Positions 38,847 through 47,389 of a DNA stretch of 64,000 nucleotides are shown here, one piece after another. Below the pieces are notes generated by a model. That model was given only the letters and a program-made list of their open reading frames with translations. It was not told the origin of the DNA and did not search any database. Every line of letters starts with the position of its first letter. The first letter of the stretch is position 1. Both the position numbers and the translations under genes were made by a program. Where the stretch lies: NCBI RefSeq assembly GCF_900111515.1, contig NZ_FOHS01000006.1:62001-126000 (forward strand). The letters run 5' to 3'. The stretch is from Hymenobacter actinosclerus (GTDB taxonomy: Bacteria; Bacteroidota; Bacteroidia; Cytophagales; Hymenobacteraceae).

Positions 38847-39866
38847 ATGTCTGAATCTGCTCTTTCCGCCGCCGACCTAACGCTCTACGACCCCTTCGAC
38901 GGCATGCGCTTCGGGCCGGAAGCCTGCTTTCTGTGCGGCACGCCTACCACGCCCCCTCAGGATACGGTACCGGTTTTTGCCGACTGGCTCATGGACCGCT
39001 ACCAGCTGCGCGAGCGGCCGATTAAGCTGCTCGATATGCGCATCGTTACGTATCAGGAACTGCGCATTGCCTGCTGCGCCCGGTGCCGCACCCGGCACGT
39101 AGGGCCGCTGGAGGCGCATGTGGAGGCCATCAGCCGGCAGGGCGTGCGTGGTTTTCGCGAGCTGGATGAGCAGACGCTGTTTCTATGGCTGGGCAAGATG
39201 TTTTATGGCATCCTGATAACCGAGCTGCTCAATCAGCAGAACCCGCTGGCCGTGCCGCAGTATCCGCTGGCCGAAAACGCCCAGATGCTGCGCCGTTTCC
39301 AGGCGTTTTTCCAGCCCCTGCAGGCCCTGCGCGTACCCATGAGCTACGACGATTTCGTGCCGGCCTCGATGTTCGTGCTCGAAACCGACTCCGCTCAGGA
39401 TGAGCTGCCCTTCGAGTACGACGACGACCTGAGCACGCTCACCTTCAGCATCAAACTCGATGAAACGGTGCTGGTCGCCTGTCTGGTCGATAACGGCATT
39501 ATCGGGCAGGCCATGCGGCGCGTCGATGCCGATGCGCGCCGGCCGCTGCACCCGGTGCAGGTGGCCGAGTTCAAGGCCCGCTTGTACTACGCCGCCTACC
39601 TGCTCAATGTGGTGCCCGACTACTTCCCCCGCGCCCTGAAGCCCGGCGACCAGGAAGTGATAATGGATTCGCTTATCGACGACGTAACCGGGACCATCTT
39701 CAACCCCTGGGAAAACAGCGCCTACGCCCAATCGTTGCTGGAAATGTGGAAGCGCTGGCAGATTCCGCTGGAGCGCATCGTGGCCGACCCCAGCCGCCCG
39801 CTGAGCTACCTCTACGACGCGCACGACCAGCCCCGGTACCTGTCTCAGTATCCGGAGGCCGGGTAA
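38847..39866 (+). CDS. Conserved hypothetical protein with two CxxC pairs
   Basis: Soluble protein of 339 residues that I do not recognise. C27-x2-C30 (ACFLCGT) and C77-x2-C80 (CCARC) are likely to bind zinc. The remainder is a mixed alpha-beta region with LDMRIVTYQELRI, MFYGILITELLNQQN and ARLYYAAYLLNVVPDYFP, and a conserved-looking PWENSAYAQSLLEMWKRW near the end. No signal or membrane segment is visible. HNH-like or nucleic-acid-related use of the Cys pairs is possible, but no catalytic motif is clear. It is convergent with the 3D-domain gene. Confidence 0.8.
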   Translation: MSESALSAADLTLYDPFDGMRFGPEACFLCGTPTTPPQDTVPVFADWLMDRYQLRERPIKLLDMRIVTYQELRIACCARCRTRHVGPLEAHVEAISRQGVRGFRELDEQTLFLWLGKMFYGILITELLNQQNPLAVPQYPLAENAQMLRRFQAFFQPLQALRVPMSYDDFVPASMFVLETDSAQDELPFEYDDDLSTLTFSIKLDETVLVACLVDNGIIGQAMRRVDADARRPLHPVQVAEFKARLYYAAYLLNVVPDYFPRALKPGDQEVIMDSLIDDVTGTIFNPWENSAYAQSLLEMWKRWQIPLERIVADPSRPLSYLYDAHDQPRYLSQYPEAG

Positions 39867-39934
39867 GCCGATAAAAGAAAGGGGAAAACGGCAAGCAGCC
39901 AGCTGAACCAGCAACTTCAAATGTCAGCGAAGGG

Positions 39935-39965
39935 TAGCTCCTAAGCCCTAAGCCCTAAGCTCTAG
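39935..39965. repeat. Heptad tandem repeat (CCTAAGC)
   Basis: Three consecutive copies of CCTAAGC with a degenerate fourth (TCTAGCC) lie at the end of the convergent spacer and run into the stop codon of the 3D-domain gene. Confidence 0.65.
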
Positions 39966-40483
39966 CCGGCCTGCCAGGGTGATTCGGGAGCGTATTTCTG
40001 GAGCTTGATGCCGGTCCAGCGACCTTCGAGGCCGCCTTTGCATTCCTGCTCGTTCACCAGCACATCCACGCAATGGCGGTGGCGGCGGTTCATGGTGTCG
40101 TGAATGATATACACGCCATCGAGGCCATTAGCGAGGCCCGTCACGCGCACTTTTTCACCGTACTTAAACGGTCCGCCCCATCGGCTAAGCAAGTCGCGGG
40201 ATACGGCCAGCCAGCGGGTTTTGCTGGAGTGGTTGTCGGGGATGATGGAGCCGTCGGCGGTTTCCATCGGGTTGTCATCGGTCTGGCCTACTTCGGGCCA
40301 GTAAGCGGTTGCCGTGACGCGGTACGCCAGGGTTTCGGGGGCCTTCTTGACAGGCTGCACCGGCAGCGACACGGCTACCGGACGGGGGCTCAGGGTGGCG
40401 ACGGTGGAGGGCAATGCCAGCGCCGTCGAGGAAACAGTACGGGGGGGAAAGAGGAAAGTCAGCAGGAACAACGCAATGGACAT
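39962..40483 (-). CDS. 3D-domain (double-psi barrel) protein
   Basis: Secreted protein of 173 residues: the N-terminal hydrophobic MSIALFLLTFLFPP is a signal peptide or anchor. A Pro/Val linker precedes the 3D domain (YRVTATAYWPEVGQTDDNPMETADGSIIP, SKTRWLAVSRDLLSR, GEKVRVTGLANGLDGVYIIHDTMNRRHRHCVDVLV). The Asp residues of such domains are those of MltA-like and RpfB-type cell-wall lytic proteins. No other catalytic domain is present. It probably acts on peptidoglycan or binds it. A minus-strand TACCTTTG at 40705-40712 lies 220 bp upstream and would give a long leader with a dyad (40650-40678). Confidence 0.88.
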   Translation of the reverse strand: MSIALFLLTFLFPPRTVSSTALALPSTVATLSPRPVAVSLPVQPVKKAPETLAYRVTATAYWPEVGQTDDNPMETADGSIIPDNHSSKTRWLAVSRDLLSRWGGPFKYGEKVRVTGLANGLDGVYIIHDTMNRRHRHCVDVLVNEQECKGGLEGRWTGIKLQKYAPESPWQAG

Positions 40484-40649
40484 GGCAATTGGGTCGGTGA
40501 ACTCTCACTTGGCCTGGAGAGGATAGGCGGCCGGCCCGACTCGGCAAAAGGGCAGAAACACTTTTTTTTGAAAAAAATCAGTACTTCCTTTTTATGGTGA
40601 CGGCCGAAAGACCGAAAGCAGGCAATAGGAGGCGAAAACCGGTTAATTT

Positions 40650-40678
40650 TAATACAATTTGGTGATTTAATTGTATTA
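40650..40678. promoter_or_regulatory. AT-rich dyad (operator or leader hairpin)
   Basis: TAATACAATT (40650-40659) and AATTGTATTA (40669-40678) are perfect reverse complements around a 9-base loop, in an otherwise AT-rich leader of the 3D-domain gene. Confidence 0.55.
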
Positions 40679-40704
40679 ACTTCACCGTTTCTGTTTGGAG
40701 GGGC

Positions 40705-40712
40705 CAAAGGTA
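40705..40712 (-). promoter_or_regulatory. Putative -7 element upstream of the 3D-domain gene
   Basis: The minus strand reads TACCTTTG, 222 bp upstream of the start at 40483. It would place the dyad inside the transcript. Confidence 0.4.
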
Positions 40713-40946
40713 AGTCCTTTTTCCGACATAGCCATAAAGCCGCTTTTCTGGCCTGCCAGTTGGTTTTTGCCGGGCGTGGCTTCACCCGGCACCGCGCCGG
40801 CCAGGTCCGGGCAACGGAACGCGCATACGGCTCCGGACCGGTTAGGGTTGCCCCAGGCCACCAAACCCGGTGCGGCGGTTACCGTATTGTAGGCCGGCGG
40901 CCACTGTAGTAGCGGCCGGTGTACCTCGCTGCTAACTTGCCTTTCT

Positions 40947-42137
40947 ATGGCCCATAACCTGTTTTTTGTGTCTGCCCGAGCTGCCGCGCTGCTGGCTTTG
41001 GGCTGCCTTGGGGCCTGCTCCGCCCCTTCTTCCGGCCCCGCCGCCGGTACCGGTTCCGGCACTGCCACCGATTCGTCGGGTAACGCCGCTCCAACGGCCC
41101 CGGCCGATTCGCCGTTGCAGGTGGTAGCCCAGTTTCGGGAGCCGCAGATTGTGGGCGTGGCCGTGCTGCCCGACGGCCGGGTGTTCGGCGACTTCCCGCG
41201 TTGGGACAACAACCCCGTGGCCCCGATTGCCGAAATCGGCCCCGGCAACACCCTCAGGCCCTACCCCGACGCCGAGTGGTGCAAGTGGGACGAAACCGTG
41301 CGCAACGAGCCCCAGAAACACTGGATTTGCCCCCAGAGCGTATACGCCGACCCCAGCGGGATGCTGTGGGTGCTCGACCCGGCCTCGCCCGGCATCAAGG
41401 GCACGGTGCCCGGTGGCCCCAAGCTGGTCAAAATCGACCCGGCCACGAATAAAGTGGTGCAGAACATTGCCGTGCCCGCCAGCGTGGCGCCCACCAGGTC
41501 CTACCTCAACGACGTGCGCGTCGACCCCGAGGCCCAGTACGCCTACATCACCGAGTCGGGCATCGGCAGCCTGGTGGTCATCGACCTGAAAACCGGCAAG
41601 TCGCGGCAGCTGTTGGCCCGCCACAAATCCATGCTCGGCGACACTACGCTCAACATCAAGGCCGATGGCAAGCTGCTCGTCGACCCCACCGGCAAGCAGG
41701 GCCAGTTCAACGCCGACGGCATTGCCCTGAGCCACGACCGGCAGTACCTGTACTGGAAGCCGCTGACCAGCTACGCGCTCTACCGCATCAAAACCGAAGC
41801 CCTGCGCAACCCCGCCCTTTCGGAGGCCCAGCTAGTTGCCCAGATTGAAGACCTGGGTAAGGTGCCGGCCTGCGACGGCATGATTCTGGACGCTCAGAAC
41901 AACCTCTACCTCACGGCCTTCGAAGACCACTCCATCAAGCGCCGCACGCCGGCCGGCAACATCGAAACCGTGGTGCAGGACCCGCGCCTGGAGTGGCCGG
42001 ATACCTTTGCCTTCTCGGCCGATGGCCGCACGCTCTACGTCACCAACTCGGCCATCCACAAAACGCCCACCTGGAGCCAGGGCGTCGGCCAGCAGGACCA
42101 GCCGTATCATATTTTTAAGATGGCGGTGGGGAAGTAG
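40947..42137 (+). CDS. Yellow/major royal jelly family lipoprotein
   Basis: Lipoprotein of 396 residues (signal peptide; lipobox LGAC, C24). A Thr/Ser/Ala-rich linker (about 28-57) precedes a domain with NADGIALSHDRQYLYWKPLTSYALYRI, PACDGMILDAQNNLYLTAFEDHSI, FAFSADGRTLYVTN and ending YHIFKMAV. These are conserved features of the yellow/MRJP (L-dopachrome tautomerase-related) beta-propeller, known from insects and scattered bacteria. No enzymatic activity is assured in bacterial members. A weak -7 element lies at 40933-40940. It follows the 3D-domain gene divergently and is convergent with homogentisate dioxygenase. Confidence 0.88.
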   Translation: MAHNLFFVSARAAALLALGCLGACSAPSSGPAAGTGSGTATDSSGNAAPTAPADSPLQVVAQFREPQIVGVAVLPDGRVFGDFPRWDNNPVAPIAEIGPGNTLRPYPDAEWCKWDETVRNEPQKHWICPQSVYADPSGMLWVLDPASPGIKGTVPGGPKLVKIDPATNKVVQNIAVPASVAPTRSYLNDVRVDPEAQYAYITESGIGSLVVIDLKTGKSRQLLARHKSMLGDTTLNIKADGKLLVDPTGKQGQFNADGIALSHDRQYLYWKPLTSYALYRIKTEALRNPALSEAQLVAQIEDLGKVPACDGMILDAQNNLYLTAFEDHSIKRRTPAGNIETVVQDPRLEWPDTFAFSADGRTLYVTNSAIHKTPTWSQGVGQQDQPYHIFKMAVGK

Positions 42138-42164
42138 GAGGCAGGGCAACCGGATAACAAAACA

Positions 42165-42287
42165 GTCATGCTGTGCGAAGCCGGAGGCGAAGTCGAAGCA
42201 TCTCGCAAGCAATGGTAATTCCTGACGACAGGGTTACTAATTCAAGCGAGATGCTTCGACTCCGGCTCCGCCTTCGCTTAGCATGAC
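42165..42287. repeat. REP-like inverted repeat, diverged copy
   Basis: Arms 42165-42206 and 42246-42287 (42 bp, several mismatches) begin GTCATGCTGTGCGAAGCCGG and contain AAGCATCTCGC. It shares the overall layout with copies at 969, 17798 and 43631. It lies between the convergent yellow/MRJP gene and homogentisate dioxygenase. Confidence 0.8.
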
Positions 42288-42313
42288 CGGTCTTTATAAA
42301 CTGTTCAGACCGC

Positions 42314-43519
42314 CTAATCCATCATATCCGCCGAGCGGGGTGGGTTGTGAGCCTCGGGGCGCCAGCTGAGCGGGTAGTTTTCATCCTCGTAGGCTAACGC
42401 GGCTTCGGTCAGATACAGCGGCCGGAAGGTGTCGAGCATGACGGCCAGCTCGTGGGTTTCCTTTTTGCCGATGCTGGCCTCCACGGTGCCGGGGTGCGGC
42501 CCGTGGGGGATGCCGCTGGGATGCCAGGTGAAGGAGGCCAGATCGACGCCCCGGCGCGACATGAAGTTGCCGGCCACGTAGTAGAGCACCTCGTCGGAAT
42601 CGACGTTGGAGTGGTTGTAGGGGGCCGGGATGGAAAGCGGGTGATAGTCGAACAGCCGCGGCACGAAGGAGCAGATGACGTAGTTGTTGCCCTCGAACTG
42701 CTGGTGCACCGGCGGCGGCTGATGGAGGCGGCCGGTGATGGGCTCGAAATCGTGGATGCTGGTGGCGTAAGGGTAGAAGTAGCCGTCCCAGCCCACCACA
42801 TCAAACGGTGAATTACCGTAGATGAGCGAGTGCAGCTGCCCGTCCTTCTGAATGCGCACCTCGTACTCGCCCGACTCGCGCACGTCGTTCTCAATCAGCT
42901 CGGAAGGCGTGCGGAAGTCCCGCTCGCAGTAGGGCGCGTGCTCCAGCAGCTGCCCGAAGTGGTTGCGGTAGCGCCGGCAGGTTTCAACGGGGCTGAACGA
43001 CTCGATGATGAGCAGCCGCACCGGCCCTTCTTCAAAGTGCAGCTGGTGGATGATGGTGCGCGGAATCACGATGTAATCGCCGGGCTCGAAGGCGAGCTTG
43101 CCCAGCTGGCTCCATAGCTCGCCGCGGCCCTCATGCACGAAAATCACCTCATCGGCCAGCGCGTTTTTGTAGTAGTACTCCATGCGCTTCTCCGTGGGGT
43201 TGCACACGCTCATGGTTACGTCGGCGTTGCCGAGCAGGGTCTGGCGGGCTTCGAGGTAGTCGCCGCCGGTGCTGGTCTGGGCCAGCGTACGCAGGTGGGC
43301 CGGGGCCAGCGGCCGGTCTTTGAGCAGCTTGGGGGCAAAGGGCCGCGACTTGCCCACGCGCTGGATTTCGGTGGGCGCGTGGCGGTGGTAGAGCAGCGAC
43401 GAGACGCCGTGGAAGCCCAGCGTGCCCACCAGCTGCTCGTGGTAGAGCGAGCCGTCGGGCTGGCGGAACTGGGTGTGGCGCTTGCGCGGAATCTGGCCTA
43501 AACGCTGATAAAAAGGCAT
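42314..43519 (-). CDS. hmgA: Homogentisate 1,2-dioxygenase
   Basis: Fe(II)-dependent ring-cleavage dioxygenase in the tyrosine/phenylalanine degradation pathway (homogentisate to maleylacetoacetate). The 401 residues are shorter than the human enzyme but have the family's cupin core. H303 in YNHSNVDSDEVLYY, nearby D309/E310 and H339 in PSGIPHGPHPG have spacing similar to the human iron ligands. Other conserved stretches are YYKNALADEVIFVHEGRG, VGWDGYFYPYA and FVPRLFDYHPLSIPAPY. Fumarylacetoacetase or maleylacetoacetate isomerase genes are not in the window. It is convergent with the yellow/MRJP gene. Upstream is a composite repeat shared with the transglutaminase gene. Confidence 0.93.
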   Translation of the reverse strand: MPFYQRLGQIPRKRHTQFRQPDGSLYHEQLVGTLGFHGVSSLLYHRHAPTEIQRVGKSRPFAPKLLKDRPLAPAHLRTLAQTSTGGDYLEARQTLLGNADVTMSVCNPTEKRMEYYYKNALADEVIFVHEGRGELWSQLGKLAFEPGDYIVIPRTIIHQLHFEEGPVRLLIIESFSPVETCRRYRNHFGQLLEHAPYCERDFRTPSELIENDVRESGEYEVRIQKDGQLHSLIYGNSPFDVVGWDGYFYPYATSIHDFEPITGRLHQPPPVHQQFEGNNYVICSFVPRLFDYHPLSIPAPYNHSNVDSDEVLYYVAGNFMSRRGVDLASFTWHPSGIPHGPHPGTVEASIGKKETHELAVMLDTFRPLYLTEAALAYEDENYPLSWRPEAHNPPRSADMMD

Positions 43520-43582
43520 AACGGACGAGGTTTTCGGGTGGGAAATACCGGTTCGTGAAGGTACAAAGTTTCTCCGTGGGCG

Positions 43583-43790
43583 GTTGCTGGTTGCCAGTTG
43601 CCAGTTGCCAGTGATGAGTTGCCGGTTGCCAGTAAGAGAACGTCATTCAGAGCGCAGCGAAGAATCTTGCGCGAATTCGCTGAACGGCTTTGGGAACGTC
43701 AGCATGCGAGATTCTTCGCTGCGCTCTGAATGACGTTCTCTTACTGGCAACCGGCAACCGGCAACTCATCACTGGCAACTGACAACCAAA
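43583..43790. repeat. Composite nested inverted repeat: heptad arms around a REP-like hairpin
   Basis: Outer arms consist of 7-bp units: GTTGCTG, GTTGCCA three times, GTGATGA, GTTGCCG, GTTGCCA at 43583-43633. Mirror units TGGCAAC, CGGCAAC, CGGCAAC, TCATCAC, TGGCAAC, TGACAAC follow at 43744-43786. Nested within is copy 3 of the GTCATTCAGAGCG repeat, with arms about 43631-43670 and 43702-43745. It occupies the divergent promoter region of two genes. Confidence 0.85.
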
Positions 43791-43798
43791 TACCTTTG
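43791..43798 (+). promoter_or_regulatory. Putative -7 element of the transglutaminase gene
   Basis: TACCTTTG follows directly after the composite repeat, 21 bp upstream of the ATG at 43819. Confidence 0.55.
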
Positions 43799-43818
43799 CC
43801 GGCGCTTTACTACCCACT

Positions 43819-44793
43819 ATGCTTTCATTTCTGCTGCCTTTGCTGGCCCTGCTTGCTCCCACCAACTCGGGGCCGGTACCGCGCAGCCGCACGTTCCACT
43901 TCGACTACACCGCCACCGTGCCCGCCGCCCCGGCCGGCACCCGCGCCGTGGAGCTGTGGCTGCCCGTCCCGCACGACGATGCGTCCCAGCAGGTGCGCCG
44001 GCTGCGGATAACGACGCCCGTGGCCTATGATATCCAGACCGGTGAGTACGGCAACCGCATCCTGCACCTGCGGGCTACGGGGGCCGCGCTACAAGGCTTC
44101 AGGGTAGAAATGAGCCTCGATGCCACCCGCCGCGAACACCTCAGCCTCACCCAGGCCGCCGGCCCCCGCCCCGTTGCCGAAGCGCCCGACCCCAACCTGA
44201 GCCGCTGGCTGGCCCCTGATAACCTGGTGCCGCTCGACCCCAAAATCCGCCTCTGGGCCACCGAAGTCGTGACGAAAGCCGGGGCGAAAACCGACCTCGA
44301 AAAAGCCCGCGCCATCTACGAGCATGTGGTAAGCACCGTCAGCTACGATAAAACCGGCCAGGGCTGGGGCCGCGGCGACATCTACTACGCCTGCGACGCC
44401 CGCCGCGGCAACTGCACCGACTTCCACGCCGTGTTCATCGGCTACTGCCGCGCCGTGGGCATTCCGGCCCGCTTCAGCATCGGTTTCCCGCTGCCGCCCG
44501 AGCGGGGCGCGGCCGAAATCAAGGGCTACCACTGCTGGGCCGAGTTCTTCACGCCCGAAACCGGCTGGGTGCCCGTCGATGCCTCCGAAGCCGCCAAGAA
44601 TCCGGCGCGCCGCAACTACTTCTTCGGCGCCCACGACGAAAACCGCCTCGAATTCAGCCGGGGCCGCGACCTGACCCTGGCCCCGCGCCAGCAGGCGGCC
44701 GCCCTCAACTACTTCATCTACCCCTACGCCGAAGCCGACGGCCAGCCGCTAACCGGGGTAACCCACAGCTTCCGGTTCCAGGACGAGCAGTAA
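43819..44793 (+). CDS. Transglutaminase-like cysteine protease family protein
   Basis: Exported protein of 324 residues (signal peptide MLSFLLPLLALLAPTNS). The transglutaminase core carries C199 (RGNCTDFHA), H238 (GYHCWAEFF) and D254 (WVPVDASEA), the expected order and spacing of the catalytic triad. The N-terminal 130 residues form a beta-rich domain (VELWLPVPHD ... VEMSLDATRR) common to such bacterial secreted transglutaminases. Activity could be protein crosslinking or hydrolysis; target unknown. The stop codon is the first base triplet of an inverted repeat that also contains the stop of the convergent S41 protease gene. Confidence 0.9.
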   Translation: MLSFLLPLLALLAPTNSGPVPRSRTFHFDYTATVPAAPAGTRAVELWLPVPHDDASQQVRRLRITTPVAYDIQTGEYGNRILHLRATGAALQGFRVEMSLDATRREHLSLTQAAGPRPVAEAPDPNLSRWLAPDNLVPLDPKIRLWATEVVTKAGAKTDLEKARAIYEHVVSTVSYDKTGQGWGRGDIYYACDARRGNCTDFHAVFIGYCRAVGIPARFSIGFPLPPERGAAEIKGYHCWAEFFTPETGWVPVDASEAAKNPARRNYFFGAHDENRLEFSRGRDLTLAPRQQAAALNYFIYPYAEADGQPLTGVTHSFRFQDEQ

Positions 44794-44893
44794 CGCGAAC
44801 TTTGTAGTTCGCGGCCCCGCGTCGTTGCAATGTAGTCGTTGCAATGCAATAGAACGAAACGGCGCCCGGCCACGAACTACAAAGTTCGCGTTA
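44791..44893. repeat. Inverted repeat containing both convergent stop codons
   Basis: Arms 44791-44811 and 44873-44893 (21 bp) are perfect reverse complements (TAACGCGAACTTTGTAGTTCG). The outer TAA is the transglutaminase stop and the outer TTA is the S41 protease stop. Between them are two direct copies of GTCGTTGCAATG. Confidence 0.9.
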
Positions 44894-46573
44894 CTGCCCG
44901 GCCAGGCCCAGCAGGGCGGTGTTGCCGGGCTCCCGGATGGCATTCAGGGCCTGCTGCATCTCGGCATCGTCGTGGTTGAGGACGCGGAAGTAGGCGGCCT
45001 TGCCGTAGGCGCTGCGGGCAATGTGGGCCTTGAGCTGGGTGCGTAGCAGCGGCGCGCAGCGGCGCAGGCCGGCGGCATTGGTTGGCAGGCCGCTCTGGAT
45101 GGCGCGGGTGGCCAGCAGCTGCAGCTGCGTGTCGCTGATGCGGAACTGCTCGCCGAACTGCTCGAAGCGCAGGGCCTCCAGCTCGGTTTTGTGGTCCTGG
45201 TAATAGCTCAGGGCGAATTCGCGCACTAGGTTCAGGCTTTGCAGCTTCAGGTAGTAGCCCGACTGCGCCGACGTGTCGCGGGCCACGAACAGGTCGGGCA
45301 TGATGCCGCCGCCGCCGTACACTACCCGGCCCCGGCCCGTGCGGTAGCGCAGCGAATCGGCGAAGTGGATGCTGTCGGCGTGGAAATACTCGCCGTTGCG
45401 GCTGCGCTTCTGCAGCTCCTGCTCGTAGTCGGCCAGGCCACGGCCGTACGATTTCTGAATGCTGCGGCCCGAGGGCGTGTAGTAGCGGGCAATGGTGAGG
45501 CGCAGCTCCGAGCCATCATTGAGGGCAATGGGCTGCTGCACCAGACCCTTGCCAAAGGTGCGGCGGCCCACCAGCAGGGCCCGGTCGTGGTCCTGGAGGG
45601 CGCCGGCCAGCACTTCGGCGGCCGAGGCGCTGCCTTCGTCCACGAGCACGACCAGCGTGCCGTCCTCGAACTCGCCGGCCACCCGCGAGTAGGTCTGGGT
45701 GTCGTACTGGTCGCCCTTGCCCTCGGTGTACACGATTTTCTTGGTGCCCCCGATAAACTCGTCGGCAATTTTGGTGGCCCGGTCGAGGTAGCCGCCGGGG
45801 TTGCCGCGCAAATCCAGCACGAGGCGCGTAAGGCCCTGGCGGCGCAAATCGCCCAGGGCCGCCTTGAATTCGTCGTAGGTGCCGCTGGCGAACCGGCTGA
45901 TTTTCAGGTAGCCCGTCTGGTTGTCCACCATATAGGCCACATCGACCGACGAGTTGGGAATGCGGTTGCGCGTCACGGCCACCGTAATCGGGCGGGGCAG
46001 GCCCCGGCGCAGCAGCTGCAGCTGCACCCGGCTGCCGCGGGGGCCGCGCAGCTTGCTGAACAAGTCCTGCATCGTGAAGTGCACGCCCGATACAGCCTGC
46101 CCGTCCACGGCCAGAATTCGGTCGCCGGGCTGCAGGCCAGCCTGTTCGGCGGGGCCCTCGCTCAGGGGCGCCACCACGGTCACCGTATCGCGGAACGTGT
46201 TGAACTCTACCCCGATACCGTCGTAGTCGCTCTGCAGAAAGGAGGAGGCCTGCTGCTGCTGCTTGGCCGGAATGAACACCGAATGCGGGTCGAGGCGCTC
46301 CAGCATGCGGGTAATGGCGTAATCCGACAGCTCCTCGGTGTTCACCGAATCCACGTAGTCGCGGTCGATGTAGCTGAGGATTTCCTTGAACTTAAGGTAG
46401 CCGCGGGCCGTCAGGTCGGGGTTCTGGCTGGAGGGCCGGAACGGGTTGGCCCCGATCAGCACACCACAGGCCAGCACCAGGCCCAGCAGCCAGGGCTGGC
46501 GCACCTGCCACCGCCAGTTGCGGGTTCCGGGCTCCGAATGGGGCCGGGGCGGCTGCTGGGGCTGAAAGCTCAT
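44891..46573 (-). CDS. S41 family C-terminal processing protease
   Basis: Periplasmic serine protease of 560 residues with an N-terminal helix (WLLGLVLACGVLIGANPF, about 29-46) as signal or anchor. A PDZ domain follows (about 110-205, PAEQAGLQPGDRILAVDGQAVSG), then the S41 core with DLRGNPGGYLDRA and catalytic S315 in DEGSASAAEVLAG and K342 in RTFGKGLVQ. The C-terminal region includes YYLKLQSLNLVREFALSYYQ. This is the CtpA/Prc-type protease family that trims envelope proteins. It has an upstream AT-rich region with a minus-strand TAAGTTTG at 46634-46641. Substrates unknown. Confidence 0.93.
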   Translation of the reverse strand: MSFQPQQPPRPHSEPGTRNWRWQVRQPWLLGLVLACGVLIGANPFRPSSQNPDLTARGYLKFKEILSYIDRDYVDSVNTEELSDYAITRMLERLDPHSVFIPAKQQQQASSFLQSDYDGIGVEFNTFRDTVTVVAPLSEGPAEQAGLQPGDRILAVDGQAVSGVHFTMQDLFSKLRGPRGSRVQLQLLRRGLPRPITVAVTRNRIPNSSVDVAYMVDNQTGYLKISRFASGTYDEFKAALGDLRRQGLTRLVLDLRGNPGGYLDRATKIADEFIGGTKKIVYTEGKGDQYDTQTYSRVAGEFEDGTLVVLVDEGSASAAEVLAGALQDHDRALLVGRRTFGKGLVQQPIALNDGSELRLTIARYYTPSGRSIQKSYGRGLADYEQELQKRSRNGEYFHADSIHFADSLRYRTGRGRVVYGGGGIMPDLFVARDTSAQSGYYLKLQSLNLVREFALSYYQDHKTELEALRFEQFGEQFRISDTQLQLLATRAIQSGLPTNAAGLRRCAPLLRTQLKAHIARSAYGKAAYFRVLNHDDAEMQQALNAIREPGNTALLGLAGQ

Positions 46574-46978
46574 AAAGCGCTAAGCGAGTAGGTGTTCAAT
46601 CAATAATCGGCTAATAGACGGGGAACAACTCTCCAAACTTATTGAAACTTTTCAAAGAAAACGTTGCGTTACATAGCGGTATATTCATTTTCCGATAAGT
46701 ATCCAATTTTTTATAATATGAAGCCAATAAATGAGCGTTTTTACGCCTTTTATCCTACCCGAACGCTATGCCAACGACTAGCCGATACAAAGGTTTTTAT
46801 ATGATTATAAAACGATACACCTTTTCGCCCAACCGGCCGCTTTCCTCGCCCGGCAATGGTTTGCCGACTGCGGCCGCCTGCCACAACGGGCCGGGTGGTT
46901 CGGGCTGCCTGTCGTACCTTTGCGGGGCGGGGCCCGCCGGTTGGCGGACCCCGCGCTACACTCTTTTTTTTCGATGCA
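46574..46978. other. 405-base divergent spacer
   Basis: Between the S41 protease (minus) and ruvX (plus). The left half (46600-46800) is AT-rich with a possible protease -7 element TAAGTTTG on the minus strand at 46634-46641. The right half is GC-rich and contains TACCTTTG at 46915-46922 for ruvX. Apart from these, no feature is recognised; a short open frame here has no coding character. Confidence 0.5.
46915..46922 (+). promoter_or_regulatory. Putative -7 element of ruvX-def
   Basis: TACCTTTG, 56 bp upstream of the ruvX ATG at 46979. This excludes the in-frame start at 46856. Confidence 0.55.
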
Positions 46979-47389
46979 ATGGGGCGCGTTCTGGCCATTG
47001 ATTACGGGCACAAACGCGTGGGACTGGCCGTTACCGACCCGCTCCAGCTGATTGCCACGCCCCTGACCACCATCCACAGCCAGGAGCTGCTGGCCTACCT
47101 GAAAGCCTACCACGAGCGTGAGCCGCTGGAAGCCCTGGTAGTCGGTATGCCCCGCACGCTCGGCAACGAGCCCACCGATGCTACCAGCGCCGTAGTGGGT
47201 CTGGTGCGGCGGCTGCGCAAGGAGTTTCCGCTGGTGCCGGTGCACGAAATTGATGAGCGGTTTACCTCGCGCATGGCCCACGCCGCTATGCTGGCCGGCG
47301 GCCTGGGCAAAAAGGACCGCCGCGACAAGGCCACCGTCGATAGGGTGGCGGCCACTATTATCCTTCAATCTTACCTCGAATCCCGATGA
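46979..47389 (+). CDS. ruvX: Putative pre-16S rRNA nuclease / Holliday junction resolvase RuvX (YqgF)
   Basis: The 136-residue protein from ATG 46979 (MGRVLAIDYGHKRVG) has an RNase H-like fold with D8 as the first acidic ligand. The pattern LVVGMPRTLGNEPTDAT and DERFTSRMA is typical for YqgF, which matures the 5' end of 16S rRNA; an older view named it a resolvase. The last two codons overlap def (ATGA), so both are co-translated. Upstream in-frame sequence is not considered coding. Confidence 0.94.
   Translation: MGRVLAIDYGHKRVGLAVTDPLQLIATPLTTIHSQELLAYLKAYHEREPLEALVVGMPRTLGNEPTDATSAVVGLVRRLRKEFPLVPVHEIDERFTSRMAHAAMLAGGLGKKDRRDKATVDRVAATIILQSYLESR

Larger units (their letters stand above)
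40484..40946. other. 463-base spacer: long leader candidate with dyad
   Basis: Divergent gap between the 3D-domain and yellow/MRJP genes. It is AT-rich at 40555-40690. It contains a homopolymer pair TTTTTTTT-GAAAAAAA (40562-40577), a dyad at 40650-40678 and a minus-strand TACCTTTG at 40705-40712. The remainder (40715-40945) is GC-rich with only TAACTTGC at about 40933 as a weak -7 element for the yellow/MRJP gene. No gene seen. Confidence 0.55.

Noticed and set aside
46768..47001. Short open frame between the S41 protease gene and ruvX
   Set aside because: No motif; overlaps the ruvX promoter and start.
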